From: Motacilla alba alba | Taxonomy: Eukaryota > Chordata > Aves > Passeriformes > Motacillidae | Length of the DNA stretch: 64,000 nt | Assembly (NCBI RefSeq): GCF_015832195.1 | Contig: NC_052017.1 | Coordinates: 82,337,801 to 82,401,800, forward strand | Reading direction: 5' to 3' | Shown: positions 37,101 through 49,900 of the stretch, piece after piece | How positions within the stretch are numbered: position 1 is the stretch's first letter | Layout: each line of letters starts with the position of its first letter | Program-made: the position numbers and the translations under genes | Notes under the pieces: model-generated | Told to the model about the DNA's origin: nothing | The model's database searches: none | Seen by the model: only the letters and a program-made list of their open reading frames with translations

Positions 37101-37845
37101 TTTTTCATGATAGTATGAGGCAAAAAGTGTCTCATGCAATATAATTTCTCCCAAATTTTGTGCAAATATTGATTTTTTTGTTGTTAAAAAAGCCTCTAGG
37201 GAAGATAAGGAAAAGGAAAAAATGTTAAAAAGTTTTTCTTCCTCTAGGGAAGATAAGGAGAAGAAAAATATATATTTTTTTATAAATTTATTATTTATGT
37301 GGCTAATTGCAAAGCATTTACCTATTATCCAAGGATAGGAGAAGATGGATTCTACTTTCCAGGTAGTACCTCTTGGTTCAAAACACCTAAATATTCCTTC
37401 AGAAACTGAAATACTAAGCCAGATTCTGACTCAGTGAATCTCTTGACAATAGGTAAGAAGATTTGCCTTGCTTCCAATGACCACATAACTCTTTAAAATA
37501 AAAGGCAGAACATTATGCAAAGGGATTTACATTAGCCCTGGGACTCCTATGCAGGGTAGCCAAACTTTCAATCTTGAGCTGCATGATTCAGATCAAACAG
37601 ACCTGCCATGAAGGAAGGGAAGACTGGGCAGCCCATAAAACAATGATTTGCACATGGTTCTGTAAGATGGCTCTTGTGTCAGACTCAGAGAAGTCTCTCT
37701 TACGTTGGTGAAGTACCCAGCTAACTGGGCCACAGGGCATAAAATTATTGGTGTCTCTGTAATTTGTAACCTGATGACTTAGTTATTGGTACTTCTTGTA
37801 AGAAATGCATGAAAGGTCTCAAAAAGTTTGTTCTGAAGTCTTAAG
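34151..37845. other. Non-coding AT-rich DNA, no gene seen
   Basis: No gene or transposable element was recognised. It holds a 14- to 16-T run at 34919 and a 48-bp-period duplication at 37193-37268. The stretch 35440-35720 is complex and free of repeats and could be an unrecognised conserved element, but this cannot be judged from one sequence. Confidence 0.55.
37193..37268. repeat. Direct duplication, 48-bp period
   Basis: CCTCTAGGGAAGATAAGG followed by A-rich bases occurs at 37193 and 37241. The preceding GTTAAAAA is also shared (37183 and 37224), with a small length difference. Confidence 0.9.
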
Positions 37846-38096
37846 CTTCAGAGGAGCTGAAGGAGGGTACCAGAGGAGGTTTAGGTCAGACATTAGGAAG
37901 AATTTCTTCACAGAAGAGGTGATTGGGCATTGGAATAGGCTGCCCAGGAAGGTGATGGAGTCACCATCCCTGGAGGTGTTGAAGAAAAAACTGGACACGG
38001 CCCTTAAAGCCATGGTCCAGTTGACAAGGTGGTGTTCAGTCATGGGTTGGACTTGATGATCTCTTTTCCAATCTAAATGATTCTGAGATTCTGTTC
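37846..38096 (+). mobile_element. CR1 LINE 3'-end fragment
   Basis: AGGTTTAGGTCAGACATTAG, GAAGAATTTCTTCACAGAAG, GAGGTGATTGGGCATTGGAA, GGCTGCCCAGGAAGGTGATG, GAGTCACCATCCCTGGAGGT and ATGGGTTGGACTTGATGATC appear in order. This is the classic avian CR1 3' region. It ends in AATGATTCTGAGATTCTGT. It belongs to the same branch as the long copy at 51385-52585, which has the same phrases on the other strand. The 83-codon frame 37805-38056 is read-through of the repeat. The 5' limit is approximate. Confidence 0.96.
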
Positions 38097-38614
38097 TAAT
38101 CCAAATTGATTTTTTTTCTGGATGCTTCTTTTGAGCAAAAATAAAAAGTCAGATTTTCTTTATTTGAACTGACCTCCATTCTTCCCTCCAGCCTATCATT
38201 TGGCTGCTGGACAACAGAGATTTTGGCCTGTTCTCAAAAGGAATTACTAAGATGTTGCAGCCACAGTCCTGAAAGTCCTGCTGTCCTGGAGGCTGAACTC
38301 AGGGTGAATTCAAAGTTATAACACTGAGTAAAGACTGACAGTAATTTGACATTTTATGTTGCTGAAAAAATACAAAAAGAACAGAGTGTTTCTCAGTTAC
38401 CCAGTTGTTATCACTGAGAATAGAGTGAGTAAAAAAATACTACTTTATGGAATATGTGAAATTAATATATCCACACTAACTCTTCTCAAGTGTAACAGAC
38501 GATATTTCTTTGGAAAGTGTAAAATAAATGTACAATAAAACTAGTGTGGGTTTTGATTTGTTTTCAAATAATAGGCCTACAATTCATACTAATTTTTTTG
38601 CATTTTCTTTTTTA

Positions 38615-38750
38615 GAATCATAGAAGACACTGAGTTGAAAAGCACACATCAGGATCATTGAGTTCAATTCCTGGCCTGACCAGGACACCCCAAGAATACC
38701 ATCATATGCCTGAAAGTATTGTCCGTGTCTTGTTTACTAACAAAAAAGAG
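38615..38750 (-). mobile_element. CR1 LINE 3'-end fragment (second subfamily)
   Basis: AGAATCATAGAAGACACTGAG is followed by TTGAAAAGCACACATCAGGATCATTGAGTT-type wording, GACCAGGACACCCCAAGAAT and ATGCCTGAAAGTATTGTCC. This matches the reverse complement of a CR1 subfamily whose tail reads 'gacccacaaggatcatcgagtccaactcctggccctgcacaggacaccccaagaa'. It differs in its tail from the copies at 37846 and 46668. It is 5'-truncated and non-coding. Confidence 0.85.
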
Positions 38751-40014
38751 CTGGATACCCTATAAAGTTCCTTAAGCTGAAATACAGAATCTCTGTCAAG
38801 GCAGCAATAGAGAAGGAGTACTTCTTCTATCAAAATTTCTTGCACTAAACTAACTCCAGAAAGATCCTTTTTTAAAAGAAGATAAAGAGTTGTGCAAATG
38901 AGATGGTTGTATTGGCTGTGCAATGACTATACATATATTAGGCAAATCCTGACAGAGCAAAAATTTATCTCTGATTTCTTCCTCTTCTTTTATTATTCGT
39001 GGTCTTGTTTTGCACCTGTTCAGCATTTGTCCTTACAGATGCATTTAGCTATCATTTGGACACTTGCAGGGGCAAAACGAGAACAGATGCGTCACAAGTA
39101 CAAAATATATGCTAAAAGGACATGTTGTAATGAGAAATCAGAGCTCAATGGGAAGAAAAACAAAACATAGCAGGATATAGAGAATACAAACCTAAAATTA
39201 GCATAGGATAGATACATTGAAAAGACAAAATTCAGCAGATAAGGGCTCCTGGTTTATTGTCTAAAATATGCCTATCTGCATTCCCAGGGAACAACATCAA
39301 TCTGTCTTGATTTCTGAATAAATTGAGCTCTCAAGCAAAATCCCTGTAAAAGAAAGCAGCTCTATTTTTATCACTGTGACCTTTTTAGAAGGACTTTAGG
39401 GAAGAAGGAAACAAACTTCTCTGAATTCCTTCTACCTTAAGTCCAATTCTGCTTTACTATATGAAAAAAATGGGTTTTGCCATTGTTTTCTGCTATCCAG
39501 TGCTAAGAGTCTTTGAAAATTCACATATCACAACAGGCTTCCTTACAGGTTTCGTCTTGTCTGCTCTACTACTGGTCTTTAATTGGTATTAAAACATTAT
39601 GGAAGGATCTAGATTCCAAATTCATTGACTTTCGTCAGTAGCTTTAGTTAGTTTTGGACCAAGATCTGAATTTGAAGAAATTACATGAATGCATAGGAAA
39701 TAACACGAATCCATAGTTTTTACTAGCTATATTAAATGTATTGATTGCCACAGTTAATTTTTTTTGCATTATTTTTATTTCCCAGGATGAACAAACCCTG
39801 GTTTAATTAGGAACTTCACTGGGATTGATAATACCTGGTTTGAAACAGAATGAATATGTATTCAGGACATATATTCCAGAATGAGAGAGTGGGTGGCATG
39901 GATAAAGGATTTTTATACAGTGTTATGTAGGGCAAGTTTTCACATTTTTAAAAGCACTACGATTGTTAGATAACTGGCAGAACCAATCAGAATTTTCAAC
40001 TTTGGTCTTTAAGG
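38751..40014. other. Non-coding AT-rich DNA, no gene seen
   Basis: No gene or repeat was recognised between two CR1-derived segments. A 92-codon plus frame at 38892-39170 lacks any domain. Confidence 0.6.
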
Positions 40015-40680
40015 GTGTGATACCAGGAGACTAGCAAAAGGCAGATATAATGCTTATTCTTAAGAAACTAAAACATAATGAATTGTAGACTAATCAGCTT
40101 AACTTCACTTTCTGGGAAAATCCCAAATCAATTGATCTGTTCATGAAAATTTGGAAAATAGCAGAGAAATGACACAGTGGTCAGAATATAGCCATGGCTA
40201 CCAAGTCATGTCAAATCAGTCTATTACCTATGAAATGTTAACAGGGGCATTCCATTGAGCAGAAAGAGGTTTCAGTCATATACAGGTTGACTGTATTTAT
40301 CCAGGTTTTTTATACTGTCTCAAGTGATAATTTCCAAAACATACAAAGCATGGCTTTCAGGGTCCTTCTCTGAGGGCACAAATATACCTAAGTAATTATA
40401 CTGAAGTGTGGTGATCAATGATGCAAAATGAATCCAGAATGGGAGGATATATCAAGTGGGGCTTCATGGAAATCTGTTGTGAGTGTAAAGTTATTGATTT
40501 TTTTTTTTAGGAATTACATAATAATGAGAAGTGTGTTTCATTTCCATATGGCACAAACTTTATAGACCAGGTCAAAAATGTAAAAGAATCTTGCCAAAAC
40601 CAGAAAAACGGTCTGGGAATACAGAATGAAATTCAACAATGCATGCTTCTAAAATATATGCTCAGATAGAAGGAATTGCG
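40015..40680 (+). mobile_element. Ancient CR1-type LINE, reverse-transcriptase region, decayed
   Basis: The order of weak matches follows CR1 ORF2. First comes GTGATACCAGGAGACTAGCAA and 'gcagatataatgcttattcttaagaaa', equivalent to the 'ctggcaaagggcaaatgtaatgcccattttt' stretch before RT domain 2. Next is 'agactaatcagcttaacttcactttctgggaaaatc', equivalent to YRPVSLTSVPGKI. Then 'gactgtatttatccaggttttttatactgtctcaagtgat', equivalent to YLDFSKAFDTVSHD. Finally 'ctgggaatacagaatgaaattcaacaatgc', equivalent to WQMKFNxxKC, lies about 300 bp further on. Many stops and frameshifts break it, so it is a fossil far older than the copy at 51385. The identification rests on motif order, not on a search. Confidence 0.65.
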
Positions 40681-42260
40681 TGTATTGCAGGACACAAAAG
40701 ATATTCAGGAGCCTCTTTTCAGAAATGTGGTTATTTCCCAAATTTCAGCACAAAGTAACAATATCAGGTATTCACTGTAAAAAACCATAGGATTGATAAT
40801 CTTTAAATAAACAGGAATATAGTCCTGATTACCTGGAAAGTCACCCTTCTCCTTTGCTCAGCTCTGGGGTTAAGGCAGGAACTCAACAGAGCAGAGGTTA
40901 GAAAATGGGTCCTGTGGGAAAAGAGTGAAATAAAAGATATAGAAAAGAGAGAGGGATGCAGTGTGATTCAGGTTCATGTGATCCAAGGTCTAGCTTTGCA
41001 TAGCATGTCTGGCTAACTTTGATTCTGTGTTAGAAAGATGTTTGAAACTAATTCAGTTAAGACTGTGAAAAACAAGAGATGTGGCTCTAAAGAAGTGAGG
41101 TTGCTGAGATGGTAGTGAAGGACTAGTAAGTGAAGGACTCAAAGTGAAAACTAATGACATGAAGCTATGAAAAAGGAAGATAATTAGGAGACAGCAACAG
41201 GCTGTTCCGAGAAGCAGTGGATGTTAAAATTTTCTGTCCTGACTGATAACTGCCTAGCTGACACAGATACATTTGGTGTGGCAAGATTATCAATGCTTAA
41301 CTTAACTGCCCATATCAACCTATAAACAATTTTTTCTAGCCCATTCCATGAAGTATATCCTGCTTGCAGATTTCTCCTGGGCGTAGTAAGAGGTGCTCAA
41401 GCAAAAGCAGCCCATTATGTGGAGGATTACAGCAGGAACACCATAATTCCAAAGAGCTGATGCAAAAGAGAAGGGTCAAATCTCTTCTAAAATAATGAAG
41501 CAGCTGGCATGGCTTAGGCTCCTTGATTACTAAAACTTGAGGCAATAAACCTTAGACAGACTTTTAAAAAGGATATCACAGTTACAGCTGATTTTCTCAT
41601 AGAGCAGAGGGGATGTGAGGTTGAATTTATTTGAAGTTTCAGGAAGCTTCTTAAGCAAACAGAAAGATGGACATAGATCTGACTTAATGTAGTGTTGGGA
41701 ATACTGCACCAGGAGCAATGTCAATGACTGTGCAGTTTCCCAAGGGCAATTTGTGTCCAAGGATTCTGACAGTTTATTGTTCAGCTCATCTCTAGAGAAG
41801 GAGGTGGAGAGTAAGGTCATTAACTGTGACTGGAATGTAACACCCTACTCTGCCTTCACTGACTACTAAGGTTTATTTTGGAGAGAGACAGAACAAACAG
41901 AAGAGAAGTACCAGAAAGAAGTCATGCTGAGGGAACATGAAATTTTGGGGGGGATAACTCAATCAAACAGGCTCTCCAGTTACTTTGTGTAGAACATACA
42001 AAACCACAACTGCTGGTGACTAGATGTCTCCTGTGCTCAAACTGGCTTGCTAGGGCTAGCTCAGGTACACAGTGCAGCAGAATTCAGTAACTAGATATTA
42101 GATATGTACCAGCAAAATTTAGTGAATTCAATGGCATTGAAACCACATTCTGTGGAAGCTGAAAGTCTTATTATTTTAAAAATTGTATCAGTAATTATAA
42201 AATAGTCTCCTATCAAAAGATCTTGCCAGGGAAAAATACCTGGCAAACACCTCAAGGTGG

Positions 42261-42279
42261 GTGTGTGTGTGTGTGTGTG
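42261..42279. repeat. (GT)n microsatellite
   Basis: About nine and a half uninterrupted GT units are present. Confidence 0.95.
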
Positions 42280-42328
42280 AGAATCAGCCTGCTGTTACTT
42301 CAGCAGAACAGTGCCAGCTAAAGATCTG

Positions 42329-42396
42329 TTTAAAAAATAAAATTCCTGACATCAGTTGCTTAATTGCATCAGTATTGCTTAATTTTATTTTTTAAA
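42329..42396. repeat. Inverted repeat, 16-bp perfect arms, 36-bp spacer
   Basis: TTTAAAAAATAAAATT at 42329-42344 has its exact reverse complement at 42381-42396. The spacer and right arm contain a direct repeat of TTGCTTAATT (42356 and 42375). The arms are almost pure AT. It could be a hairpin-forming repeat, or a very short element with terminal inverted repeats. Confidence 0.92.
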
Positions 42397-43725
42397 AAAA
42401 TGGTAATTAGGTTTCACTCCTACAACCAGCAGGATAATTGGGTCCCAAAGGTCTGGAATAAGGTTAAACAATTAGACTGTATTTGCAAATGAACCTATCC
42501 TGATTGGCACTTGAAAGGATAAAAGGTTTATTTGAAGTTGTTAGGATTTTAACCCATGATTTTGTGAAGTCCATGTATATCAGAATTAGTGCTAACTTAA
42601 AAACATCTCTCCGGATACCTCCAGACGTTGAATGGAATTTAAGCAAAGTTGTCCATCTGAGTGTAAAAAAAGTGCACAGAGCAATCTCTCTGACTTCTTG
42701 ACTCAGTATTAGGATTTATTATTGGTTGGTAAAATATTGATTATTGGATCAATATATCTCGAAATTCAGCTCAACAAAGCACAACATCTATTTATCACAG
42801 CAATTTTAGAGACAAGTCAACTGAAACAAAGGTAGATTTATGAAGCCATCAAAGGTCACACGAGTGAGTTAGCAGCAAAACAAGGAATAGGTCTTCTGAA
42901 GGCCAGCTTCCAATCCAGCATCTGCACAGCTGGGCTTAAAATCAGTAGTACAGAGAAACAAAGCAGCCTGATAAGACAGGAAATTGATGGTAAATGATAC
43001 AAGACATAATTTTATGGAAGTAATTTTGTTTCTTCTGTGTGGTAAAGTTCAGGATAAATGCAATTCCAAATGATTTCTGGTTCAGCTATGCAGAAGAGTG
43101 GTCCCAGCCAGTATTCTATGCCATCACATACACTGGGTATCACAACTGCTGACCCATTTCAGCCTAGACATTAAATTTAATGGCACTCTTTCTTCACTGC
43201 ATTAGCTTGATTCAAAATGGCAACTAATTTTTTTTTTCCAGTAGATAACATGAGTTACACCATTAAAATGTGCTCTCTGTAGTTAAAAAATACAGAACAG
43301 TAAGCAAGACGTGGCAGTGGATAACCTAACACTTGTATATAAACCTGTAACAATTCTGCATTTGCACCATAGAAGTATGGGACACAGACTACTTTCTTGT
43401 CATTGATTTTGATATCCCAGAAATTCTAAAACTGAAGAAGATACCTTGGATCACAACCCAAGCCAGACTGGAGGCTGGCCTGGTCTGGTCTGGCCTCAGA
43501 TCTACTACTAATAAAGGGAGAAAAATTAGAATCTCTTGAAAATATGAATAAGAGTTTAATTATTCACAGATAGCTATTTAATTTCTGTGTTTTGTAACCA
43601 GGAAATCTAGAACCTTTTAATATTTAATTAACTTCTAATGTAGGAGTTAAAACAGTAAAAAAATAACCAATTTTCCTGGTAACCGTTGTGGAGTAAATTG
43701 CAATAATATAAATACAATCTTCACC

Positions 43726-43840
43726 AAATCATAGAATATCTCCCATTTTAATGAACCCTTAATCACTAAATCCAGATCCCTGCCCCTCACAGGATTAGCT
43801 AAAACTAAAGGGGTACCAAATCTTAAACAGGCTCAGAGGA
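43726..43840 (-). mobile_element. CR1 LINE 3'-end fragment
   Basis: AATCATAGAATATCTCCC begins the segment, followed by a diverged stretch and then TCCCTGCCCCTCACAGGA and TTAGCTAAAACTAAA. This follows a CR1 tail of the type 'aatcatagaatatct...gtccaactccctgctcctcacaggactacctaaaactaa'. The middle part is decayed. It is 5'-truncated and non-coding. Confidence 0.8.
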
Positions 43841-46667
43841 ATTCTTTCATACCTTGGAGAAATTAATTACTCACAACAATGAAGTCAAAATATCATGTGC
43901 TCCTACAAAGAATACAGTAGGATTTGTTTCATTATTCATCTGTTCATAGAACTTTCCCCCAAAAGTCAGCCACCTGAATTGCGTGTTCTTTACATGAATG
44001 AGGATGAGAAACTGCCCATACTGAGTTAAAACAAAAAGTGCTCAACTACAGAATGGTCAAAACAACTTCTCTGCAACCAAACATTCTCTGCATATAGCCA
44101 CATAATCCCCTCCATTTTATTGCACAAGTGTTGTCTGAAAAATAAATCTGCTGTTTGAGGTAATTTAGTAAGATTTTTTTTTAATGGAGTCTACTACTCT
44201 AAAAGGAGCAGAAAGTATACACAGATTAGCTCTTTAAGTAAAACAAACAACATCAGAAAAATTCTTTGGAAAGTTGTTGACCTAGTTATCAGGAGTGTTC
44301 TTAGGGTCCTTCACTAAGGAAGATGGAAAGATATTTGGTGTGCTAATCACACAGTGTGAATAGTTAAAGTAATGTATAGGTTTAAATATACTGTCTACAA
44401 TGCCTTTCTTTCAAGTTCCTGCAAGAAAAGGCCTCATTCTTCCAAAATATTATTGGAGTTACATATTTTTTAAGCCATTTCAGGTCAAAGCTTGTGCTTG
44501 TTCTGTATCTGGTGAAACTGAGTCAATTCTCACTGACACAGCAGTGAGGATGCAGGATTTCCATGATGCTTTTGAAGGGGCATTGTTGATTGTCAAGTCC
44601 ACATCTCCACTCCCCTGACACTACATATGCACACATATACGCACACACCAATTATTTAGACTTGGTTCCTAACAAAGGTAGATGAGTCCAAAGCCTTATA
44701 GTTACTTTAAATTTTGAGCACAGTATCCATTCTTTGAATAGACAATTTCAACTGCATAAAATCCTAAAAATGGCTATGAGCTGGCTGGGATAAAGTAAAA
44801 CCCTATGTTTTTCCACTTGGTAGTGCTGCTTAACAGGCCTGAGAGCAGCTACTTCAATGGATAAGCATTTGATGGGAGCTGTAATTCTTAGTTCTGGCAG
44901 GAGCAGTTATTCTTGCTTGTAGTTAATTAGTCCATCTGAGGAAGGTGTGATAACCTGCTGATACAAATCAGTGGCCTCAGAGCTTGTTCTAGAGGCTTTA
45001 ACCATAGTTCCCCGGTACCTGAATTTAATCACATATGGTGTGGTCAACTGCACACTGTACTCCTGCAGGGCTGCTGCAGATATCTATAGGAATTTTCTGT
45101 TCAGGCCAGGAAAAAGCTGTGTTCAAGCTGCAGGAAGTTCCCCATGACTTATTTCAGGAATTGATAGTCCTGTATCTAAAAGGTGGGTGAACAAGTGTTA
45201 AGCAAAAGGGATTTCAAGTGTAACAGGTTTAAATTGGAATGTCTGCCTTCTTGACTCAGGAATATTACCAGGAAAGCTGATGCTCTGCCTTGTGGGTATA
45301 TGCTTCAGAAGTGTCATGGACTGAAAAATAGGATGGCTGTTGTGTTATTGCATTGCTTCACTATGTTGGTTACAGCTTATTTTCGGTAGACACTGATCAG
45401 GACTTTGTTATTTCCCATTAGCAGTCTCTCTGTGCTGCTTTTCCCTTGAAAAAAGTATGATTTTATAGGCACAAATATCATAGTGAGAAATGGGACTGTA
45501 AGAGGAGCAAAGACCAGTTATGCTGGTTTTGCTTACTTTCTTCAGTCTCTAGGAATAGGTAAAGCTTTCCTAGGCACCAAATAACTTGACTGCCTAAGTT
45601 CTGGGCTCAAATTTGGCTTAAACCCTTGTTTGATATTGACTTCAGGAAGCTGATATTCCTAAGAGCCAGTTTTGCAACACTTCAATGTTGAGATTCAGGC
45701 TGTGAATGAGCCACCCAGGATCTTTTCTGTTGCATAGTCTCTTCAAATCTTGAGAGGGGTCAAGCACAAATTTGTGAGACCAGTCTGGAATATATTCTCA
45801 AGCCCTACAGATCCTCAGCTGAGATTTTTTTCTGTTACTTCCTTTTATTTATGTTCGTATCTCCTTTAAAAAGAAAAAGAAACAAAACAAAAATAAAATG
45901 TCACAGTGGGTAAACTTTTTTGTTTCCAAGGACGGGCTAGTAGGGAGAGGAAACTTCATTAAAAAAACAGAGTCTTAAGTAAAAACTCCACATTGATGAG
46001 CAAAAATTCAAATCCCTCAGATTATATTTATCTCTAAAGAACTACGCCAGGCTTGAAATTACTCCTGTCTTTCCTTGACCTTGGCAGGTTTCCAGAAAAA
46101 AAGCTACACAATCTGGAGAGCTCTGATGCAGGTTATGTAGGAATAATTCAGGGGCTCTATTTAAGGAACATATTCTGCATCCACTTATTTCTAACAGATG
46201 CAAGGATACAAAGTAAGAATCCTAAAGAGAAAGAATAACAGAGAAAGTATGACAGTTGGAAACATATTGAAACTTTCAGGAAAAAAGCATTACATTAAAT
46301 TCCAGCAGGTGATTTTTTTTTTTTCTTTTTTAGAGAAAACATTGATAAAAGTAAAAGTAAATAGTGGTTTATTATTTTCAAAGATTACTTCTTTCTGATT
46401 GGGAAATGAGTTCTCTCTCGCAGAAGAAGGATTCTAGTCTTGACACCTGTATATAAATCAACAGTAGTTGTTAACCAGGAAATAGCAGTGTCAGGTTTAC
46501 ACTACCATATATAGAACTGGATCTGTTCTATTTTCCTTCTTGTCTAGAACAGTTAAGGTATTTTGATTTTTTTTTTCCATTAATTAGTGTTGGAGAAGGG
46601 TAGATGCAGCCATTACCAGATTAGGACAAGGATAGCATGGACAAAAATGACTGGAGACCTGACACAC
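43841..46667. other. Non-coding AT-rich DNA, no gene seen
   Basis: No gene or further repeat was recognised. The part from about 44820 to 45130 is of higher complexity and somewhat GC-richer, without open coding potential. T-runs occur at 46312 and 46569. Confidence 0.55.
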
Positions 46668-46985
46668 AGCAGATTCCAGTACTTGAAGAACACCTACAAG
46701 AAAGCTGGAGAGGGAGTTTATACACAAGCTTGTAGCAACAGACAAGGGTAAACGGCTTTAAACTGAATTAGGGTCAGTTTAGATTAGATATTAGGAAGAA
46801 ATTCTTCACTGTGAGAGTGGTGAGACACTGGAACAGTTTATCCAAAGAAGCTGTGGATGCCCAACCAAGGCTAGGTAGTGGGGGGCTTCGAGTAACCTGG
46901 TCAAGTGGAAGACTGGCAGCAGGGTCGGAGCTAGATGATCTTTGTGTTCCCTTTCAACCCAAACCATTCTATGATTCTATGATGT
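46668..46985 (+). mobile_element. CR1 LINE 3'-end fragment, about 320 bp
   Basis: CCAGTACTTGAAGAACACCT and ACAAGAAAGCTGGAGAGGGA are followed by AGCAACAGACAAGGGTAAACG, TTTAGATTAGATATTAGGAA, GAAATTCTTCACTGTGAGAG, TGGTGAGACACTGGAACAG and TGGATGCCCAACCAAGGCTA. The terminus is CAACCCAAACCATTCTATGA plus TTCTATGAT. The order is that of the avian CR1 ORF2 end and 3' UTR. The tail is nearly intact, and an 84-codon frame over it is not a gene. Confidence 0.96.
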
Positions 46986-49900
46986 CAACATCCATGAAGA
47001 GCCTGGGTATAAAACACTTCTCAGAAAGATCATGGGCAACGATTGACCTTCTGATGTATGTGTGAAAAGGCATCCTGAAGTAAAGTTGCAACCCATAGAG
47101 ATAGAAATCTTAAAACCAATGGAAAAAACAGCCTTGGATTTTCCACCTCAGTTTTGTCCCCTCTTGGTTGTATGATTACAATCTCTCATATTTCCATGAA
47201 AGTAGCAATGCTTACAGGAAGCCATTCAGTCTCTATACTGCTGCACAAGAGATGCTGTAGGGTTCAGATTAGAAAGCAAGAGGAATTTTGTAAATGAGTG
47301 TCAGATGTCACCAAGCACAGCACCTACCTGTGCTTGAGAGCATTCTGTGACCCGTTCACTGCTTCAACAGCAAGGGAGGTAACAGAGCTGAGCAGAGTCA
47401 GCAAGGAATGTAGCACTTTTAGATGTCAGTTAATGCAGCTGCCTTTACTCTGAGACACAAAGGTTTTGAACTTGAAGGCACAGTAAAACCCATTCAGCAG
47501 TATCACTTCTGTCTGCCACCTAATCTGAATCACCACAGCCATCAGTGGCTCTGTGCTGAAACTGGTACTTAATGGGCTGGAAACGTTGGGGGAGGATTGG
47601 TTTCTTCAAGTTCATGCAGAACACAAAACACACACTTTTTTATCTTACTACCCGTTCCTGCTCTGTGTATTTCTGAAGAACAAGGCAAGTCTTACTAAAT
47701 ATAACTATTTGTATAGCATATTTCTTTTCTGAATATCTTTTATGACAAATAGTTATTCAGTCACACATTACCCATTGGGCATGTACTCTGTTTTAGAGAC
47801 ATGCATTTGAATGTGCACATGTGAAGGACTATTTTTCACACCTGAGATATTCAAACGGTGATACCATTATGACGATGCAGTTGTTCACTAGACCAGCTTT
47901 ATACAGTTACCTGAGGTTTTTTTTGCTGTTGTAGCAAAATAAAAATATCCCTCAGAGCACTAAAAGAAGTTCAGAATGTACACAAAGTTTTATTGCACAT
48001 ATTTTGTTTCTCAAATTCATTGTATACACCATGGTTAAATTTTGTGGCTAAGAAGATTTTGTGCCTGACAGGGTTAAAAATGGCCTATTAGTGTGATGGA
48101 TGTCATGCTCTAAGGTTAGTGTCCGGAAAGAATTCATGTAAGTTTATGCAGTGCCCAAGGGTGACAGTTAAAAATTTCTTAGCAAAACAGCAAATTCGTC
48201 TTCACAAAGTGTGCTCTTTAGCCTGAGTCACCTTGTCAAGCAGGTGACAGCAGATGAAAATTCACTGGTGCTCAGCTGCTTGTCTAACAAAATCACTGCC
48301 TTTCTTTGCTGTTTCAGAGTTCAGAAAAAAAAAAAAAAAGTCTCTGTCTTTTTTGCAAACTTCTGCAGTCCTACACGGTCAATAGTAGTAACACCTTGCT
48401 GTTTGAACATCATTGAGATTCTGCCATGATCTGCCTATTCTCAGGATCCAGGGAGAACACTGGAGGGAAGGAGAGCTGTTATTAACATACACTCATGGTG
48501 AGAGGAAATTAAATATAAATCAGAAGGTATTCAGCCATGGTGGGAAAACTGCAAAATTATGGAACTGTAGGAACAGAAGAAACCTAATTGGAGAGGTGGA
48601 ACTATAGTTAACCTATTTTACTGACCTTTCAGTTCAAATTTTTCAGTTGAGGAGAATGACACATTTCAGAAAAAGGAAACATTCCCTTTAATACAAATTC
48701 TTAAGTAACTTTGTGAAAGAGAGTGACTGGTTTTTCACACAGCCAGAACCTGTAAGTTCTATAACATCAAGTTCAAATTGAAAAATAGTTGGACAGGTAT
48801 TTGCTACATCTGGTCAGAAAGTATTTCACTTCACCTTTGCCAGCATTTTCTTAACTTGGTCTTCATTTTTTAGACCCCCCCCCAATTTCAGCAGCAAAGC
48901 ACTATATTTTTTTAATCAGATATGACATTTTTTGCAGAGGACACAAAAATGAAATAATTTTAAGGAAAGTATTGTACAGAACTGCTTAGGAAAGGGATGA
49001 TTCAATATCTTTCATATATTTTTGAGACAAAAATTCACCATGACTGAAGGTGTTCTTTTTGCAAGGTGCCAGTCTAAGAATGAGATGGTCCTTCGTCAAG
49101 GATATTTTCAAGAACAAAATTGTGAACTATTGTGACCTGCTTGTTTATTGAAAGACAGACACGTCATTTGTGGAAATCCATTATGATTTACAATGGAATA
49201 TGTGGTATAAATGCCATCAAAAATTTCAGAAGGACAACTTTATTCATCTGGTTGAAAATTCAACTTTGTAAGCCAGAATATTAAGTGATCATTCAAGGAA
49301 AAGTCAGTAGCAATGGGATATTTCATCTTTTTCTTTCCAAGAGATGTTTTCTGCCTAATAAATCCAAAGCTCATTTCAACTGTGAGAGTTACAAACTTAT
49401 ACTGCAAAGTTAAAGTATTAGAAGGTGGATTTGCCAGATAATCAAAAGCAGTTCTTTATGGTTTACACAAAATCAATAAAAGATACTTTAAAAAGCAGTC
49501 AGCAGTTTTAGTTTCAGTAACTTGCCAGATGTTACTGCATACATATATATTGACTGCACCATGTAGCCTGAATCATTCAGACGTTTAAATGAGCATTTGC
49601 CATGGGCATATAGAGAAGCCATGTCCTGCAGACCACACTGCTGTGGTGATCTTTGAAAGCCATGGTAAAACTAAATCAGAAAGATTCCCTTCTCATTGCC
49701 TCACAGATAAATTATCCCTGTTTCTTTGGCTGAGGCACATGAAAATTTGCCCTCCCTATCTGTTTCTATATTTAAAAAGTGTATGTACAAAAGTAATCAC
49801 ATGTGAAATAAAATGTATTTTTCTGTAGAGGTCATTTACAAATGCGAATGCCCTAGTTTACAGCTGTAAGCAGAGTGTGAAAAAGACTTGGAGAATGAGT

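Larger units (their letters stand above)
40681..43725. other. Non-coding AT-rich DNA, no gene seen
   Basis: It contains a GT microsatellite at 42261-42279 and a 16-bp-arm inverted repeat at 42329-42396. No gene was recognised. Frames of 96 codons or fewer are scattered on both strands. Confidence 0.6.

Noticed and set aside
37805..38056. 83-codon plus frame and its minus shadow
   Set aside because: Read-through of the CR1 3' region; no gene.
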